Source: Streptomyces nigra
GTDB taxonomy: Bacteria; Actinomycetota; Actinomycetes; Streptomycetales; Streptomycetaceae
Assembly (NCBI RefSeq): GCF_003074055.1
Contig: NZ_CP029043.1
Span: forward strand, 7,577,030-7,641,029
Length of the DNA: 64,000 bases
Reading direction: 5' to 3'
Part shown: one piece after another, positions 18,246-27,344 of the stretch
How the letters are laid out: every line of letters starts with the position of its first letter
Numbering within the stretch: position 1 is the first letter of the stretch
Notes under the pieces: generated by a model
What the model saw: only the letters and a program-made list of their open reading frames with translations
Database searches by the model: none
Told to the model about the DNA's origin: nothing
Program-made: the position numbers and the translations under genes

Positions 18246-18495
18246 GCGTCAGAACTCACAGCTTCCCCCGTGCAAGTGACGTGCCATCACCGGACTGCAC
18301 GTCAAGACAATCGTGATCCAACCATCGTCACCCTAGCGACCTTTGCACCTCGATCGTCAAGGAGATCGGACAGGGCAGGCAGACTCCTGACATCTCGGCT
18401 GACCGCTTCTCCGCCGAGTCATCGCACCGTTGCGGTTCTGCTGGCCTACTCAGGGCAGACGCACGGGCAGGGGCCTCGATATGCCCGATTCAGGG
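18246..18495. other. Intergenic, lower G+C
   Basis: About 250 bases of somewhat lower G+C than its surroundings, without a convincing gene, ending at the repeated RNA-like motif. Confidence 0.4.
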
Positions 18496-18535
18496 GTGCC
18501 GGGAAGTCCGGTCGGCGATCGTTGTCTGCCGCCCG
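18496..18535 (+). promoter_or_regulatory. Repeated leader motif, copy A (upstream of STAS gene)
   Basis: GTGCCGGGAAGTCCGGTCGG plus CG at 18496-18518; copies B and C lie before nhaA and a CPA1 antiporter. The 3' arm CGGTCGGC can pair with GCCGCCCG (18528-18535; 7 of 8 pairs), which directly precedes the GGAG ribosome binding site. This is the least certain copy. Confidence 0.45.
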
Positions 18536-18544
18536 GAGTTCTGA

Positions 18545-18919
18545 GTGCGATTCTTCCGCTTGCGTCGTAGCGGCTGGACCGGGGTCCGAAGCGCCCCCGA
18601 TCACCGCGTCGTCAGACTGTGCGGCACTTTGGACGCCGGCAAAGCCGAAGCGACAGGGCAGCGCCTGGTTCGGCTGATCAAGGCGGGGCCCGGCGTCCTG
18701 GAAGTCGACCTGGCTGGTGTGGAGTACCTCAGCCCGGACGGGTGCGAGACGCTATTCACGGCCCTTCACGCTGCGAGAGCGCATGGCACGAAGCTGATCG
18801 TCACGCGCACACGAACGCACGGGCACGATCAGTCATGCATCAGATCGGCTTCTCTCGCGCCCTGTCCGCCCAGACCACGGATGACCGGTGACCGGAGCGC
18901 GCCGACCGCACCGCCGTGA
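18545..18919 (+). CDS. STAS-domain (anti-sigma antagonist-like) protein
   Basis: A 124-residue protein whose residues ~20-95 form a STAS fold: VVRLCGTLDAGKAEA, VLEVDLAGVEYLSPDG, TLFTALHAARAHGTKLIV. In classical antagonists a phosphorylated Ser follows Asp (DSSG); here the position reads L-S-P-D-G, so kinase control may differ. The GTG start has GGAG eight bases upstream. The C-terminal ~30 residues are Pro-rich and may not be conserved. Confidence 0.65.
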   Translation: MRFFRLRRSGWTGVRSAPDHRVVRLCGTLDAGKAEATGQRLVRLIKAGPGVLEVDLAGVEYLSPDGCETLFTALHAARAHGTKLIVTRTRTHGHDQSCIRSASLAPCPPRPRMTGDRSAPTAPP

Positions 18920-19016
18920 CTCGCTCACATCGAGATGCGTGTCCGATGAACGGACTTCCGTATCCGCATAACGGTCCGATCTCGCCACCTGGCCTTTTAG
19001 CTGACGCGGCCCGAAG

Positions 19017-19032
19017 TGTGATCCGGGTCACT
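19017..19032. promoter_or_regulatory. CRP-like palindrome upstream of the amino-acid symporter
   Basis: TGTGATCCGGGTCACT, matching TGTGA-N6-TCACA with one mismatch at the last base; inside it GTGA/TCAC is perfect. A candidate Crp site. TAGTAA about 20 bases downstream could be a -10. Confidence 0.5.
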
Positions 19033-19084
19033 AAAGATCTAGTAAATGTCGTGGTAGAACTTCGCAAATCCGTAGGCGGCACGA

Positions 19085-19233
19085 CCCCGCGCTGCTATGC
19101 GGGGCGTCGGCGCACGCGCCGACGCAGGCCAGGGCCATGACGTTCCGAGTCCGCGGACACGTCATCTCAGGCCGCCGATCGGACAACGGCGTTCGTCAAA
19201 GACCGCTCTCCCCGCGGCGCAGGTTTCTGCGCC
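19085..19233 (+). promoter_or_regulatory. Structured leader with four tandem hairpins before the symporter
   Basis: Four perfect hairpins in series: CCCCGC/GCGGGG (19085-19104), CGTCGGCG/CGCCGACG (19105-19124), ATGACGT/ACGTCAT (19137-19165) and GGCGCAG/CTGCGCC with GTTT loop (19216-19233). A CTCAGGC...GGACA segment (19166-19186) recalls the 3' half of a glycine aptamer, but the 5' half is not recognisable. The last hairpin ends 27 bases before the GTG start. Confidence 0.45.
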
Positions 19234-19260
19234 GGTCCCCGCGCCACCGAGGTAGCCATA

Positions 19261-20793
19261 GTGTCACTCGACTCCATCACCACGTCCGTCGACGAAGCAG
19301 TCAGCGGATTCTTCGAGCCCATAGCCACATGGATCGGGGAAGTCGTCTTCTACACGGTGCCCGTAGGCGGCACCGACCTTCCCCTGATCGTGGCCTGGCT
19401 CGTGCTCGCGGGTCTCGTCTTCAGCGGCTGGTTCGGGCTCGTCCAGTTCCGAAAGTTCAGACTCGCCGTCGACGTGGTGCGAGGGAAGTACGACGAGAAG
19501 GGGTCGGCCGGTGAGGTCAACCACTTCCAGGCGCTGACCGCCGCCGTCTCCGGCACGGTCGGCCTCGGCAACATCGCCGGTGTGGCCGTCGCCGTATCCT
19601 GGGGCGGCCCCGGCGCCACGTTCTGGATGGTCCTGTGCGGTCTGCTCGGCATGGCCACCAAGTTCGTCGAGGTCACCCTCGGTGTGAAGTACCGCGAGGT
19701 GCACGCCGACGGCACCGTCTCCGGCGGCCCGATGCACTACCTGCCCAAGGGCCTCAAGGAACGATTCGGCAGCAACGGCGCCAAGCTCGGCAAGGTGCTC
19801 GCCGTCCTCGCCTCGATCATGATCCTCTTCTTCGGCCTGTTCGGCGGCAACCTGTTCCAGACCAACCAGAGCTACGCGCAGATCTCCTCGACCTTCGGCG
19901 GCGAGGACGGCTTCCTGGCCTCCTCCGCCGGTGCCGTCCTCTTCGGTCTGGTCGTCTCCGCGCTGGTCGGTCTCGTGCTGCTCGGCGGCATCCGCTCCAT
20001 CGCCTCGGTCACCAGTCGGCTGGTGCCCGCGATGGCCGGCATCTACATCGTGGCCTGCCTGATCGTCATCCTGTTCAACGTCACCGCGGTGCCGGACGCC
20101 TTCCAGACCATCCTGCAGGGCGCCTTCGAGGCCGACGGCGTCGTGGGCGGTGTGATCGGTGCCCTGATCATCGGTTTCCAGCGGGCCGCGTTCTCCAACG
20201 AGGCCGGTCTCGGCTCCGCCCCGATCGCCCACTCCGCGGTCAAGACCAAGCACCCCGCGAGCGAGGGTCTGGTCGCCCTGCTGGAGCCGTTCATCGACAC
20301 GGTCGTCATCTGCACCATGACCGCGCTGACCATCGTCATCGCCAACCCGGCCAGCTGGGGCGAGGCCCGCGAGGGTGAGAGCATCGGCGGCGTCACCATC
20401 ACCTCCGACGCCTTCGAGACCGTACTGCCCTGGTTCCCGGCCGTGCTCACGATCGCGGTGCTGCTGTTCGCCTTCTCCACCATCCTGACCTGGGGCTACT
20501 ACGGCCTCAAGGCATGGTCGTACCTGTTCGGCAAGAGCAAGGCCAGCGAGACCGTCTTCAAGGCCGTCTGGAGTCTTTTCGTGGTCCTGGGCGCCCTGAT
20601 GTCCCTCGACTCCCTCATCAGCCTCGCCGACTCCGCGCTCTTCCTGCTGTCCGTCTTCAACATCATCGGCCTGTACCTGCTCGCCCCGATCGTCAAGCGC
20701 GAGCTCGGCTCCTTCCTGGAGTTCGTCCGCGCCCGCAAGGCCGGTGAGATCAGCGACGACGAAGACGAGGAGTCGGTGAAGACCACCGTCTGA
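19261..20793 (+). CDS. Alanine/glycine:sodium symporter (AGCS family)
   Basis: A 510-residue membrane protein with about 11 TM segments. Family signatures seen: GTVGLGNIAGVAVAVSWGGPGATFWM, GGPMHYL, FSNEAGLGSAPIAHSAVKT and ILTWGYYGLKAW. The GTG start is preceded by GAGG. It is followed by a very strong hairpin, so it is monocistronic. It takes up alanine or glycine with Na+, linking it to the antiporters nearby. Confidence 0.93.
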   Translation: MSLDSITTSVDEAVSGFFEPIATWIGEVVFYTVPVGGTDLPLIVAWLVLAGLVFSGWFGLVQFRKFRLAVDVVRGKYDEKGSAGEVNHFQALTAAVSGTVGLGNIAGVAVAVSWGGPGATFWMVLCGLLGMATKFVEVTLGVKYREVHADGTVSGGPMHYLPKGLKERFGSNGAKLGKVLAVLASIMILFFGLFGGNLFQTNQSYAQISSTFGGEDGFLASSAGAVLFGLVVSALVGLVLLGGIRSIASVTSRLVPAMAGIYIVACLIVILFNVTAVPDAFQTILQGAFEADGVVGGVIGALIIGFQRAAFSNEAGLGSAPIAHSAVKTKHPASEGLVALLEPFIDTVVICTMTALTIVIANPASWGEAREGESIGGVTITSDAFETVLPWFPAVLTIAVLLFAFSTILTWGYYGLKAWSYLFGKSKASETVFKAVWSLFVVLGALMSLDSLISLADSALFLLSVFNIIGLYLLAPIVKRELGSFLEFVRARKAGEISDDEDEESVKTTV

Positions 20794-20817
20794 CCGCCCC
20801 CCGGCGGCCCGGCTCCT

Positions 20818-20864
20818 GTACGGGCCCGTACTCACCTCGCGCCTTGGTGGGTACGGGCCCGTAC
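20818..20864 (+). terminator. Strong terminator after the symporter
   Basis: A 19-bp stem (20818-20836 with 20846-20864, one G·T) and nine-base loop, 25 bases past the stop. Each arm contains the self-complementary GTACGGGCCCGTAC. A decayed copy follows the symporter fragment near 25320-25375. Confidence 0.85.
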
Positions 20865-20892
20865 GCCTGCCGCCTACGACCGGCCGCCGAGC

Positions 20893-21589
20893 TCTTTGCT
20901 GTCGCCGCCGGTCCAGATGACCGATGGCAGAGCTCGCCATGGCCCCGCGCAGCACCACCGAGAGCACCACGGCGAGGGCCACGATCGCCCACAGCTCCCG
21001 TTCCAGGCCGCCGACCACCCCGTCCCGGCCGCGGTGGCCGGGGCGATGGCCGCGTAGACGAACGGGAAGGCGAGTCCGTCGTTGAGCCGGGCCTCACTGG
21101 TCGGGGAGAACCGCACCTCGTCCTCGTCGCGCTCGGCCCCGAGTGGCTCGCCCACGCGCACCTCACCAGCCGGCACGGGATCCGTCGGCACTGGCGCGGC
21201 CCCAGCAGCGGAGCGGCATCGGGCGGCCAGTCGAGCAGCCCCCAGGCCGGCAGGGCGACGACAGCCACCGTCAGCGGCATCGTGATGCCCGGCAAGCGCC
21301 ACGCAGTGGACCACCGGCGCCATCCGAAGGGCCGGTCGATGGCGAGCCCCGCGCCCATCAGCGACACGATCACGCACACCTAAGTGGTGTGCTCGACCCA
21401 AAGCCGGTCACGAACGGGATCCACGGCCGGTACGCCCACCGGCAGCAACTCGATGAGAACACCCGCCGCGAGGAAGACCATGGGCAGGGACAACGGCCGT
21501 TTGGACACCACCCGGGGCAGCACAGCCGCCCCCAGCGTCCCCAGCGCCCCCATGCCCAGGCAGGCGTAGACAACGTCCGAAGGCGTCAC
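20893..21589 (-). pseudogene. Decayed CPA1 Na+/H+ antiporter
   Basis: The start is intact (GTLGAAVLPRVVSKRPLSL, then PMVFLAAGVLIELLPVG, stop at 21380). Then homologous pieces continue in other frames: VCVIVSLMGAGLAIDRPFGW, VPTDPVPAGEVRVGEPL, DEVRFSPTSEARLNDGLAFP and LWAIVALAVVLSVVLRGA. At least three frame changes and probably an internal deletion before VPTDPV are required. Similar to, but separate from, the intact CPA1 gene at 26086. Confidence 0.75.
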
Positions 21590-21766
21590 TGCGACGTCCT
21601 GCCCGACGCGATCACTCCCAGGCGGTGTGTCTACCCCGTCCGCACCGGTGCCTCGCCCGAGTACGTCATCGAGCCCGCTGCCTGCCCGTTCGCAGCCCCC
21701 AGAGGTGGGGTGGGCCAGACCGGCCAGTGCGGTTAGGGTGTAAAGAACGCGTCAAGAAGGACGCGG

Positions 21767-21821
21767 GGTGTGCCGGGAAGTCTGGTCGGCGTCCGTAGGG
21801 CCGTGTGCCCGTTTCGCCGAC
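21767..21821 (+). promoter_or_regulatory. Repeated leader motif, copy B (upstream of nhaA)
   Basis: GGTGTGCCGGGAAGTCTGGT followed by CGGCG (21767-21791). Its GTCGGCG arm is perfectly complementary to CGCCGAC (21815-21821), seven bases before the GGAGG ribosome binding site; between them lies a GGGC/GCCC hairpin. A TTAGGGT -10-like sequence lies ~30 bases upstream at 21732. Confidence 0.6.
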
Positions 21822-21840
21822 ACCACCGGAGGTCTGCCGC

Positions 21841-23137
21841 CTTGGCCGCCACCCCGCCCCGTACCCCGTTCCTCGGTCTCCTCCCCTGGCCCGAACGGCA
21901 GGCAGTGGCCCGGGCCCTGCGCACCGAAACGGTGGGTGGTCTCGTCCTGCTGGCCGCCGCGGTGGTCGCGCTGATCTGGGCGAACACACCGCTCAGCGGC
22001 GCGTACACCACCATCCGTGACTTCCACTTCGGAATACCCGCCCTGGGACTGGACCTCTCCGTCGGCCACTGGACCTCCGACGGACTGCTGACCGTCTTCT
22101 TCCTGGTCGCCGGGATCGAACTGAAGCGGGAACTGGTCGTTGGCTCGCTGCGCACCCCGGCGACGGCGGCGCTGCCAATCATCGCCGCCGTGTGCGGCAT
22201 GGCCGTACCCGCCGCCTTTTACGCCCTCACGGTCACAGTCGGCGGCGGCAGCATGGACGGGTGGGCGGTGCCGATGGCCACCGACATCGCCTTCGCCCTG
22301 GCCGTTCTGGCGGTCATCTCCACCCACCTGCCGACCGCCCTGCGGGCCTTCCTGCTGACGCTTGCGGTGGTCGACGACCTCGGCGCGATCCTGATCATCG
22401 CCCTCTTCTTCACCGCGGACCTCAACTACGGGGCGCTGGCGGGGGCGCTTGCCGGGCTGGCCGTCTTCCATGTCCTGCAGCGGCAGCGGGTGAAGGGCTG
22501 GTGGTGGTACGTGCCGCTCGGAGTGGCGATCTGGGCACTGCTGTACAACGGCGGCATCCACGCCACTGTCGCCGGTGTCGCCATGGGCCTTCTCCTGCGC
22601 ACCGTCCCCGACAAGGACGAGGAACGATCACCCGCGGAGCGCACCGGACACCTGCTGCACCCCCTCTCCGCCGGCCTGTGCGTGCCCCTGTTCGCCCTGT
22701 TCGCCGCCGGTGTCAGCGTCTCCGGCGACGCACTGGGCAAGGTCTTCACCACCCCCGAACCCCTCGGGGTGATCGCCGGGCTGGTTGCGGGCAAGATCCT
22801 CGGCATCTTCGCCGGAACCTACCTCGCCGCCCGCTACACCCGCGCGCGGCTCAATCCCGACCTGGCCTGGGCCGACGTCCTCGCCCTGGCAACCCTGGCC
22901 GGAATCGGCTTCACGGTCGCCCTCCTCATCGGCGAACTGGCCTTCCCCGGCACCGCCGTCGGCGAACACGTCAAAGCCGCCGTCCTGATCGCCTCGCTCA
23001 CCGCCGCCCTGCTGGCCGCCCTGCTCCTGCGCCGCAGGAACGCTGTGTACCGGCGTCTGTACGAGGAGGAAAACCTCGACGAGGACGCCGACGGCATCCC
23101 CGACATCTACCAGCGCACCGAAGCGGGCGGCGCCTGA
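21841..23137 (+). CDS. nhaA: NhaA-type Na+/H+ antiporter
   Basis: About 432 residues with 12 TM segments. Hallmarks: FFLVAGIELKRELVVGSLR, PMATDIAFALAVLAV, the ion-binding Asp pair in LAVVDDLGAILIIA, and GIGFTVALLIGELAF. I prefer the TTG at 21841 because GGAGG lies eight bases before it; a longer frame from 21770 would translate the leader motif. It expels Na+ in exchange for protons. Confidence 0.92.
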
Positions 23138-23316
23138 CCCGGCCACCACCCGCGCCCTCGCCTGCTCACCGCAGCGGCGGCACTGCTGTTCTGCGTCCGC
23201 CCACCATGGCCGCCGCGATGCGGCAGGGCGGCCCGAAGCCAGGCTGCGCGGCTGCCCTGGGCTCGACACCCAGTCGGATTGCCCCCCGGACATCGGCGCG
23301 ATGACCGAAGGTGGTC

Positions 23317-24408
23317 TCAACCGCCAGACTTCTGCCCCCGGCGCGGCATCTGAGGCGACTTCGCCGCCTCGGCCTCCGCCTTGGCGTCGTTCACCGCGGC
23401 CGCGGCCTGTTTCCCGGCCTCGTCAGCAGCCGCGGCGGCGTCGAGCGCAGCCGTCCGGCCCGCGTCAAGCTCCGGAGTCCGGCCTTCGCCCGACGTGTGG
23501 TCAGCGCCGGCGCCGGCCGCTTCCTCGGGTTGCGCCGCCGACTGGTCACCGAACGCCCGGGTGACGGTCCTGACCGCTTCGGTCAGTTCTCCAGGAATGA
23601 CCCAGAAGGTGTTGTTGTCGCTGCTCGCCAGGTGCGGAAGCGTCTCGAGGTACTTGTAGGCCAGGATCTTCGGGTCGGCGTTGTTGCGATGGACGGCTTG
23701 GAAGACCAGCTCCACCGCCTTTGCCTCACCGTCCGCCCGAAGGATCATGGCCTGCTGCGTGCCCTGCGCCTCCAGGATGTCCTTCTGTTTCGTGCCCTCC
23801 GCGGTGAGGATCTTGGCTTGCCGCTCGCCCTCGGCGTGCAGGATGGCCGCCCGCTTGTCACGCTCGGCCCGCATCTGCTTCTCCATCGCCTCCTTGATGG
23901 TGTGCGGTGGATCGATGGCCTTGATCTCGACGCGGTTGACCCGGATGCCCCACTTGCCGGTGGCGTCGTCGAGGACGGCGCGGAGCCGGGAGTTGATCTC
24001 CTCGCGCGAGGTGAGCGTCTCCTCCAGGTCCATGCTGCCGATGACGTTCCGGAGCGTGGTCACGGTGAGCTGGTCGATCGCCTGGAGGTAGTCGGCGACC
24101 TCGTAAGCCGCGGCCCGCGGGTCCGTGATCTGGTAATAGAGCACGGTGTCGATGTTCACCACGAGGTTGTCCTCGGTGATCACCGGCCTGGGGTCGGACG
24201 AATAGACCTGTTCGCGCACATCGAGCTTGGTGTTGATGCGGTCCGCCACCGGCAGGACCAGGTTCAGGCCGGGTTGCAGTGTCCGGCGGTATCTGCCGAA
24301 CCGCTCGACGTTGTAGCGGCGCGCCTGCGGGACGATCCGCACGGTGGAGGCCACGAGGAAGACAACGACGATGACCGCGACGAGGAGGGGGATGACGACG
24401 GGTTCCAC
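23317..24408 (-). CDS. SPFH/Band 7 (stomatin-like) membrane protein
   Basis: A 363-residue protein with one N-terminal TM segment (VVIPLLVAVIVVVFLVAS), an SPFH domain (~28-190) and an Ala/Glu-rich coiled-coil tail (AEGERQAKILTAEG, repeated AEG/ADG heptads). Follows the NfeD gene by 29 bases; SPFH-NfeD pairs form membrane microdomains. The C-terminal ~70 residues are Ala-rich and variable. Confidence 0.9.
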   Translation of the reverse strand: MEPVVIPLLVAVIVVVFLVASTVRIVPQARRYNVERFGRYRRTLQPGLNLVLPVADRINTKLDVREQVYSSDPRPVITEDNLVVNIDTVLYYQITDPRAAAYEVADYLQAIDQLTVTTLRNVIGSMDLEETLTSREEINSRLRAVLDDATGKWGIRVNRVEIKAIDPPHTIKEAMEKQMRAERDKRAAILHAEGERQAKILTAEGTKQKDILEAQGTQQAMILRADGEAKAVELVFQAVHRNNADPKILAYKYLETLPHLASSDNNTFWVIPGELTEAVRTVTRAFGDQSAAQPEEAAGAGADHTSGEGRTPELDAGRTAALDAAAAADEAGKQAAAAVNDAKAEAEAAKSPQMPRRGQKSGG

Positions 24409-24437
24409 GGTGCCTCCGTTGCTGTGCGTTCAGCCGT

Positions 24438-24875
24438 TCACGGAAGAAGCTCGCGGGGGTAGACGACGGCCGTGGCGCCTTCGATCTCCATGACGTCGAC
24501 CAGCGCTCCCACCGGGATCACGAGGCTCTCGTCGAAGGCGCGGGCGGACCACTCTTCGCCGCCGAGCTTGATCAGACCGCGGGTCGCGGTGACCTCTTGC
24601 GTGACCTCGGCCCGCTTGCCGATCAGCGCGTCGCTGCCCTCGCGTGTGAGAGGTTGCTGCTCCATATGCCGCAGCGCGATGGGACGGACGAGGACGAGGC
24701 CCGCTGCTGCCGCCGCGCCCAGGGCCAGCAACTGGCCGAGAAGGCCGACGCCCACACCGGCGACCACCGCGGCGACCAGCGCGGCACCGGCCAGCAAGCC
24801 GAAGACCAGGGTCAAGGTGAAGAACTCCGCGATGCCCAGCGCCGCGGCGGCACACAGCCATACGAACCACGGCAT
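24438..24875 (-). CDS. NfeD-like membrane protein
   Basis: A 145-residue protein: three or four TM segments (MPWFVWLCAAAALGIAEFF onward), then an OB-fold NfeD domain (LIGKRAEVTQEVTATRGLIK, GEEWSAR). The start at 24875 has AAGGAGGG five bases upstream, better than the longer frame. Co-transcribed with the SPFH gene. Confidence 0.9.
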   Translation of the reverse strand: MPWFVWLCAAAALGIAEFFTLTLVFGLLAGAALVAAVVAGVGVGLLGQLLALGAAAAAGLVLVRPIALRHMEQQPLTREGSDALIGKRAEVTQEVTATRGLIKLGGEEWSARAFDESLVIPVGALVDVMEIEGATAVVYPRELLP

Positions 24876-24975
24876 CGCATCGCCCTCCTTCTGGGGCCTT
24901 CTCCTCCAAGTTACTGCCCGGAGGGCCGGGCGGACCAAGTGCTTCTCGGCGGCATTCCCTCCATCGCATCACCAG

Positions 24976-25303
24976 CAGGCTCTGGGCTCCGCGCCGATCG
25001 CCTACTCCCCGGTGAAGACCGGGCCCTCGGTCAGCGAGGGCCTGCTCGCTCTGCTGGAGCCGTTCATCGACACGGTCGTCATCTGCACCATGACTGTGCT
25101 GACCACCGGCATCGTCATCGTCAGCCCGGCCAGCTGGGCGAAGCCCGCGTCGGCGAGAGCATCGGCGGCTGCATCATCACCTCCGACGCCTTCGAGACGG
25201 TACTGCTCTGGTTGCGGTACTGCCTGCAGTTCGTCTTCGCCCGAAACGCCGGTGAGGCCACGGACTGCGACGGCGCCAGGAGCCGGTGAAGACCACCGAC
25301 TGA
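24976..25303 (+). pseudogene. Partial duplicate of the AGCS symporter 3' end
   Basis: Reads LGSAPIAYSPVKTGPSVSEG, LLALLEPFIDTVVICTMTVL and then frameshifts, parallel to residues ~318-400 of the symporter at 19261. The end GTGAAGACCACCGACTGA and a decayed form of its terminator are also present. So the copy includes the 3' flank, not just coding sequence. Confidence 0.8.
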
Positions 25304-25404
25304 ACGTACACTCGGCGGCCTGGCTCCTGATCAGGCGGCCCGCGCACACCGTGCGCCTTGGTGACCACGGGCCCGTTCTGTGACCGCACCGCCGTGGAAG
25401 CGAT

Positions 25405-25860
25405 CTACTCCTTGCTGACGAGCGGTGACGCGGGTCTTCCCGGGGTCGGGGCGGCAGGACCCGTGGGGACTTGGTCCAGGACATCGTCGGACTGCGTCGG
25501 GACCGTATCTCCGGGCCTGGTGACACCGTTGCCGGAGTCGCTGGAGAGCTGGGACGTCGCTCCCAGGACTACGACGATCGCCGTAGCCAGCCCGAGGGTT
25601 CGGCCGATGAGCCGGCGTCTGGTTCGGACATCCATGTCCTGCCACGGAGGCCCCTGCCATGGGTCCTCCGGGTCATACACTTCGCCGACAGCCGCGACCT
25701 GCCCTTGCCCGTCCTGCCGCTGAGAGGCATCACGGTTGCCTGCTCGGAGCCGCTCGGCCAGGTCCGTCCGTTCCTGTGCGGACGGCTCGTTGGGGGCGGG
25801 TTCACTGATGGTTCGTTCGCTGTCCCGGAGGAACTGCTGTCAGAACTCGTCCATACCCAT
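25405..25860 (-). pseudogene. Single-TM protein gene with in-frame TGA at codon 7
   Basis: From the ATG at 25860 the frame reads MGMDEF, TGA (25840-25842), then without interruption QQFLRDSERTISEPAPNEPS, AERLRAGNRDASQRQ, YDPEDPWQGPPWQDMDVRTR, one TM segment LGLATAIVVVLGATSQL, and stops at 25405. No ATG or GTG lies between the TGA and the GTG at 25680. The 91-residue remainder from 25680 could still be made, lacking the N-terminal acidic part. Function unknown. Confidence 0.55.
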
Positions 25861-26023
25861 CGCCCCCCGTACCTCTTCCACGACCACTTCTCCGCGAACG
25901 GGAGTTGGCTGCTTGCCGCGGAGGCCGAGGGCTGCACGTTTCCGCTTCCCGGCAGGAATCCCCGGCTCCGGCTGCCGTCAGGGCCCTGTCAATGGTGCGT
26001 AAGGAATGTGTAGGGTCATGGGC

Positions 26024-26074
26024 GGTGTGCCGGGAAGCCTGGTCGGCGATTCAAGGGAGTGCTCTGTCGCTGAT
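26024..26074 (+). promoter_or_regulatory. Repeated leader motif, copy C (upstream of CPA1 antiporter)
   Basis: GGTGTGCCGGGAAGCCTGGT then CGGCG. GTCGGCGA (26042-26049) pairs with TCGCTGAT (26067-26074) including two G·U pairs, immediately before the CGGGG ribosome binding site. TAGGGT at 26011 could be the -10, placing the motif at the 5' end of a ~60-base leader. Confidence 0.6.
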
Positions 26075-26085
26075 CGGGGTTGTCC

Positions 26086-27339
26086 GTGGTACTCGTCGCT
26101 GTCTTCGGTGTGGCACTGCTGATCGCGGTACTGCTGTCCGGGCTCGCCGCCCGCACGGTGCTGTCCACCTCCTTTCTCTTCCTGGTCGGCGGAGCCCTGG
26201 TCAGTGACGGGTTCCTGGGCCTGATCCACATCACGCCGGACAGCGGGATCGTGGCCACGACGGCGGACCTGACGCTGTTCGCGGTGCTGTTCACGGACGG
26301 TCAGCACGTCTCGTTCTCCAAACTGCGCGCCAACTGGCGAAACCCCGCTCGAGCTCTGGGACTGGGGATGCCGCTGGCCTTCGTGTTCATGGCTCTCGTC
26401 ACGCACTTTCTGGTCGGCTTGGACTGGACGACCTCGTTCCTGGTCGGCGCGGTCCTGGCACCGACCGATCCCGTGTTCGCCTCGGCGATCGTGGGCCGCA
26501 AGGAAGTGCCCGCCAAACTACGTGAGTTGCTGAATGTCGAGAGCGGCATCAACGACGGCCTCGCCCTGCCGATCGTCCTCATCCTGATCGCGGCGGCGGG
26601 CCCGACGTCCGGCACCGCGGAGGCGTCGCTGGGGAAGATCGCCCTGGAGCTTCTGCTCGGCCTCCTCTTCGGCGTCCTGCTGCCCCTCCTCGTCAACGGT
26701 CTCGTCCGCTTCCGGCTGCTGGGCGCGGAACCGAAGCTGCAGCCGCTGCTGCCGCTGGCCACCGGGATCATCCTGTACGCGACCTGTCACCTCACGCACG
26801 CCAACCCCTATCTGGCCGCCTTCTCCGCCGGCGCGGTGCTGGTCGCGGTCTCTCCGGAGGCGAAGGACGCCTTCGAGCCGCTGGGCGAGGCACTCGCGGA
26901 GCTGGCGAAGTTCGCCGCGCTGCTGGTGTTCGGCGCGCTGCTGACACCGCAACTCTTCGGGGACCTGTCGCTCGGCGGGTATGCGGCGGTGGTGCTGGCG
27001 ATCGTGCTGATCCGGCCTGCATCCATGCTGATCTCCCTGATCGGCACGCACTTCAACCGCCGGGAGAAGCTGACGGCCGCCTGGTTCGGACCGAAGGGCT
27101 TCGCCTCGGTGGTCTATGGCCTGCTGGTGCTGCAGTCCGGCATTCCGCAGGCCGAGGAGGCCTACACGCTGATCGCGGTGTGCATCGCGTTCTCGATCAT
27201 CGCGCACAGCTCCACGGACGTGCCGATCGCCCGCATGTTCGATGTGGAGGATCTGGTAGGCATCCCCAGCGATGAAGAGAGCAGCCAGAGGACAGATCCA
27301 GTGGTGGCCGGACATCGGGACACGACTGATGATGCCTGA
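26086..27339 (+). CDS. CPA1-family Na+(K+)/H+ antiporter
   Basis: About 417 residues, 12-13 TM segments. Signatures: LFLVGGALVSDGFLG, LAPTDPVFASAIVG, and NVESGINDGLALPIVLI with the transport Asp. GTG 26086 has GGGG six bases upstream; TTG 26080 is the alternative. The C-terminus is a short hydrophilic tail. It is adjacent to a K+ channel and a K+ uptake system, consistent with ion and pH control. Confidence 0.88.
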   Translation: MVLVAVFGVALLIAVLLSGLAARTVLSTSFLFLVGGALVSDGFLGLIHITPDSGIVATTADLTLFAVLFTDGQHVSFSKLRANWRNPARALGLGMPLAFVFMALVTHFLVGLDWTTSFLVGAVLAPTDPVFASAIVGRKEVPAKLRELLNVESGINDGLALPIVLILIAAAGPTSGTAEASLGKIALELLLGLLFGVLLPLLVNGLVRFRLLGAEPKLQPLLPLATGIILYATCHLTHANPYLAAFSAGAVLVAVSPEAKDAFEPLGEALAELAKFAALLVFGALLTPQLFGDLSLGGYAAVVLAIVLIRPASMLISLIGTHFNRREKLTAAWFGPKGFASVVYGLLVLQSGIPQAEEAYTLIAVCIAFSIIAHSSTDVPIARMFDVEDLVGIPSDEESSQRTDPVVAGHRDTTDDA

Positions 27340-27344
27340 CCCGA

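Noticed and set aside
19137..19186. Glycine riboswitch before the AGCS symporter
   Set aside because: Only a CTCAGGC...GGACA fragment is present; the 5' aptamer half and tandem aptamer are not recognisable.
19264..21018. A 584-codon minus-strand frame
   Set aside because: Asp/Gly/Glu-rich shadow of the symporter; only its first ~30 codons coincide with real remains of the decayed antiporter.
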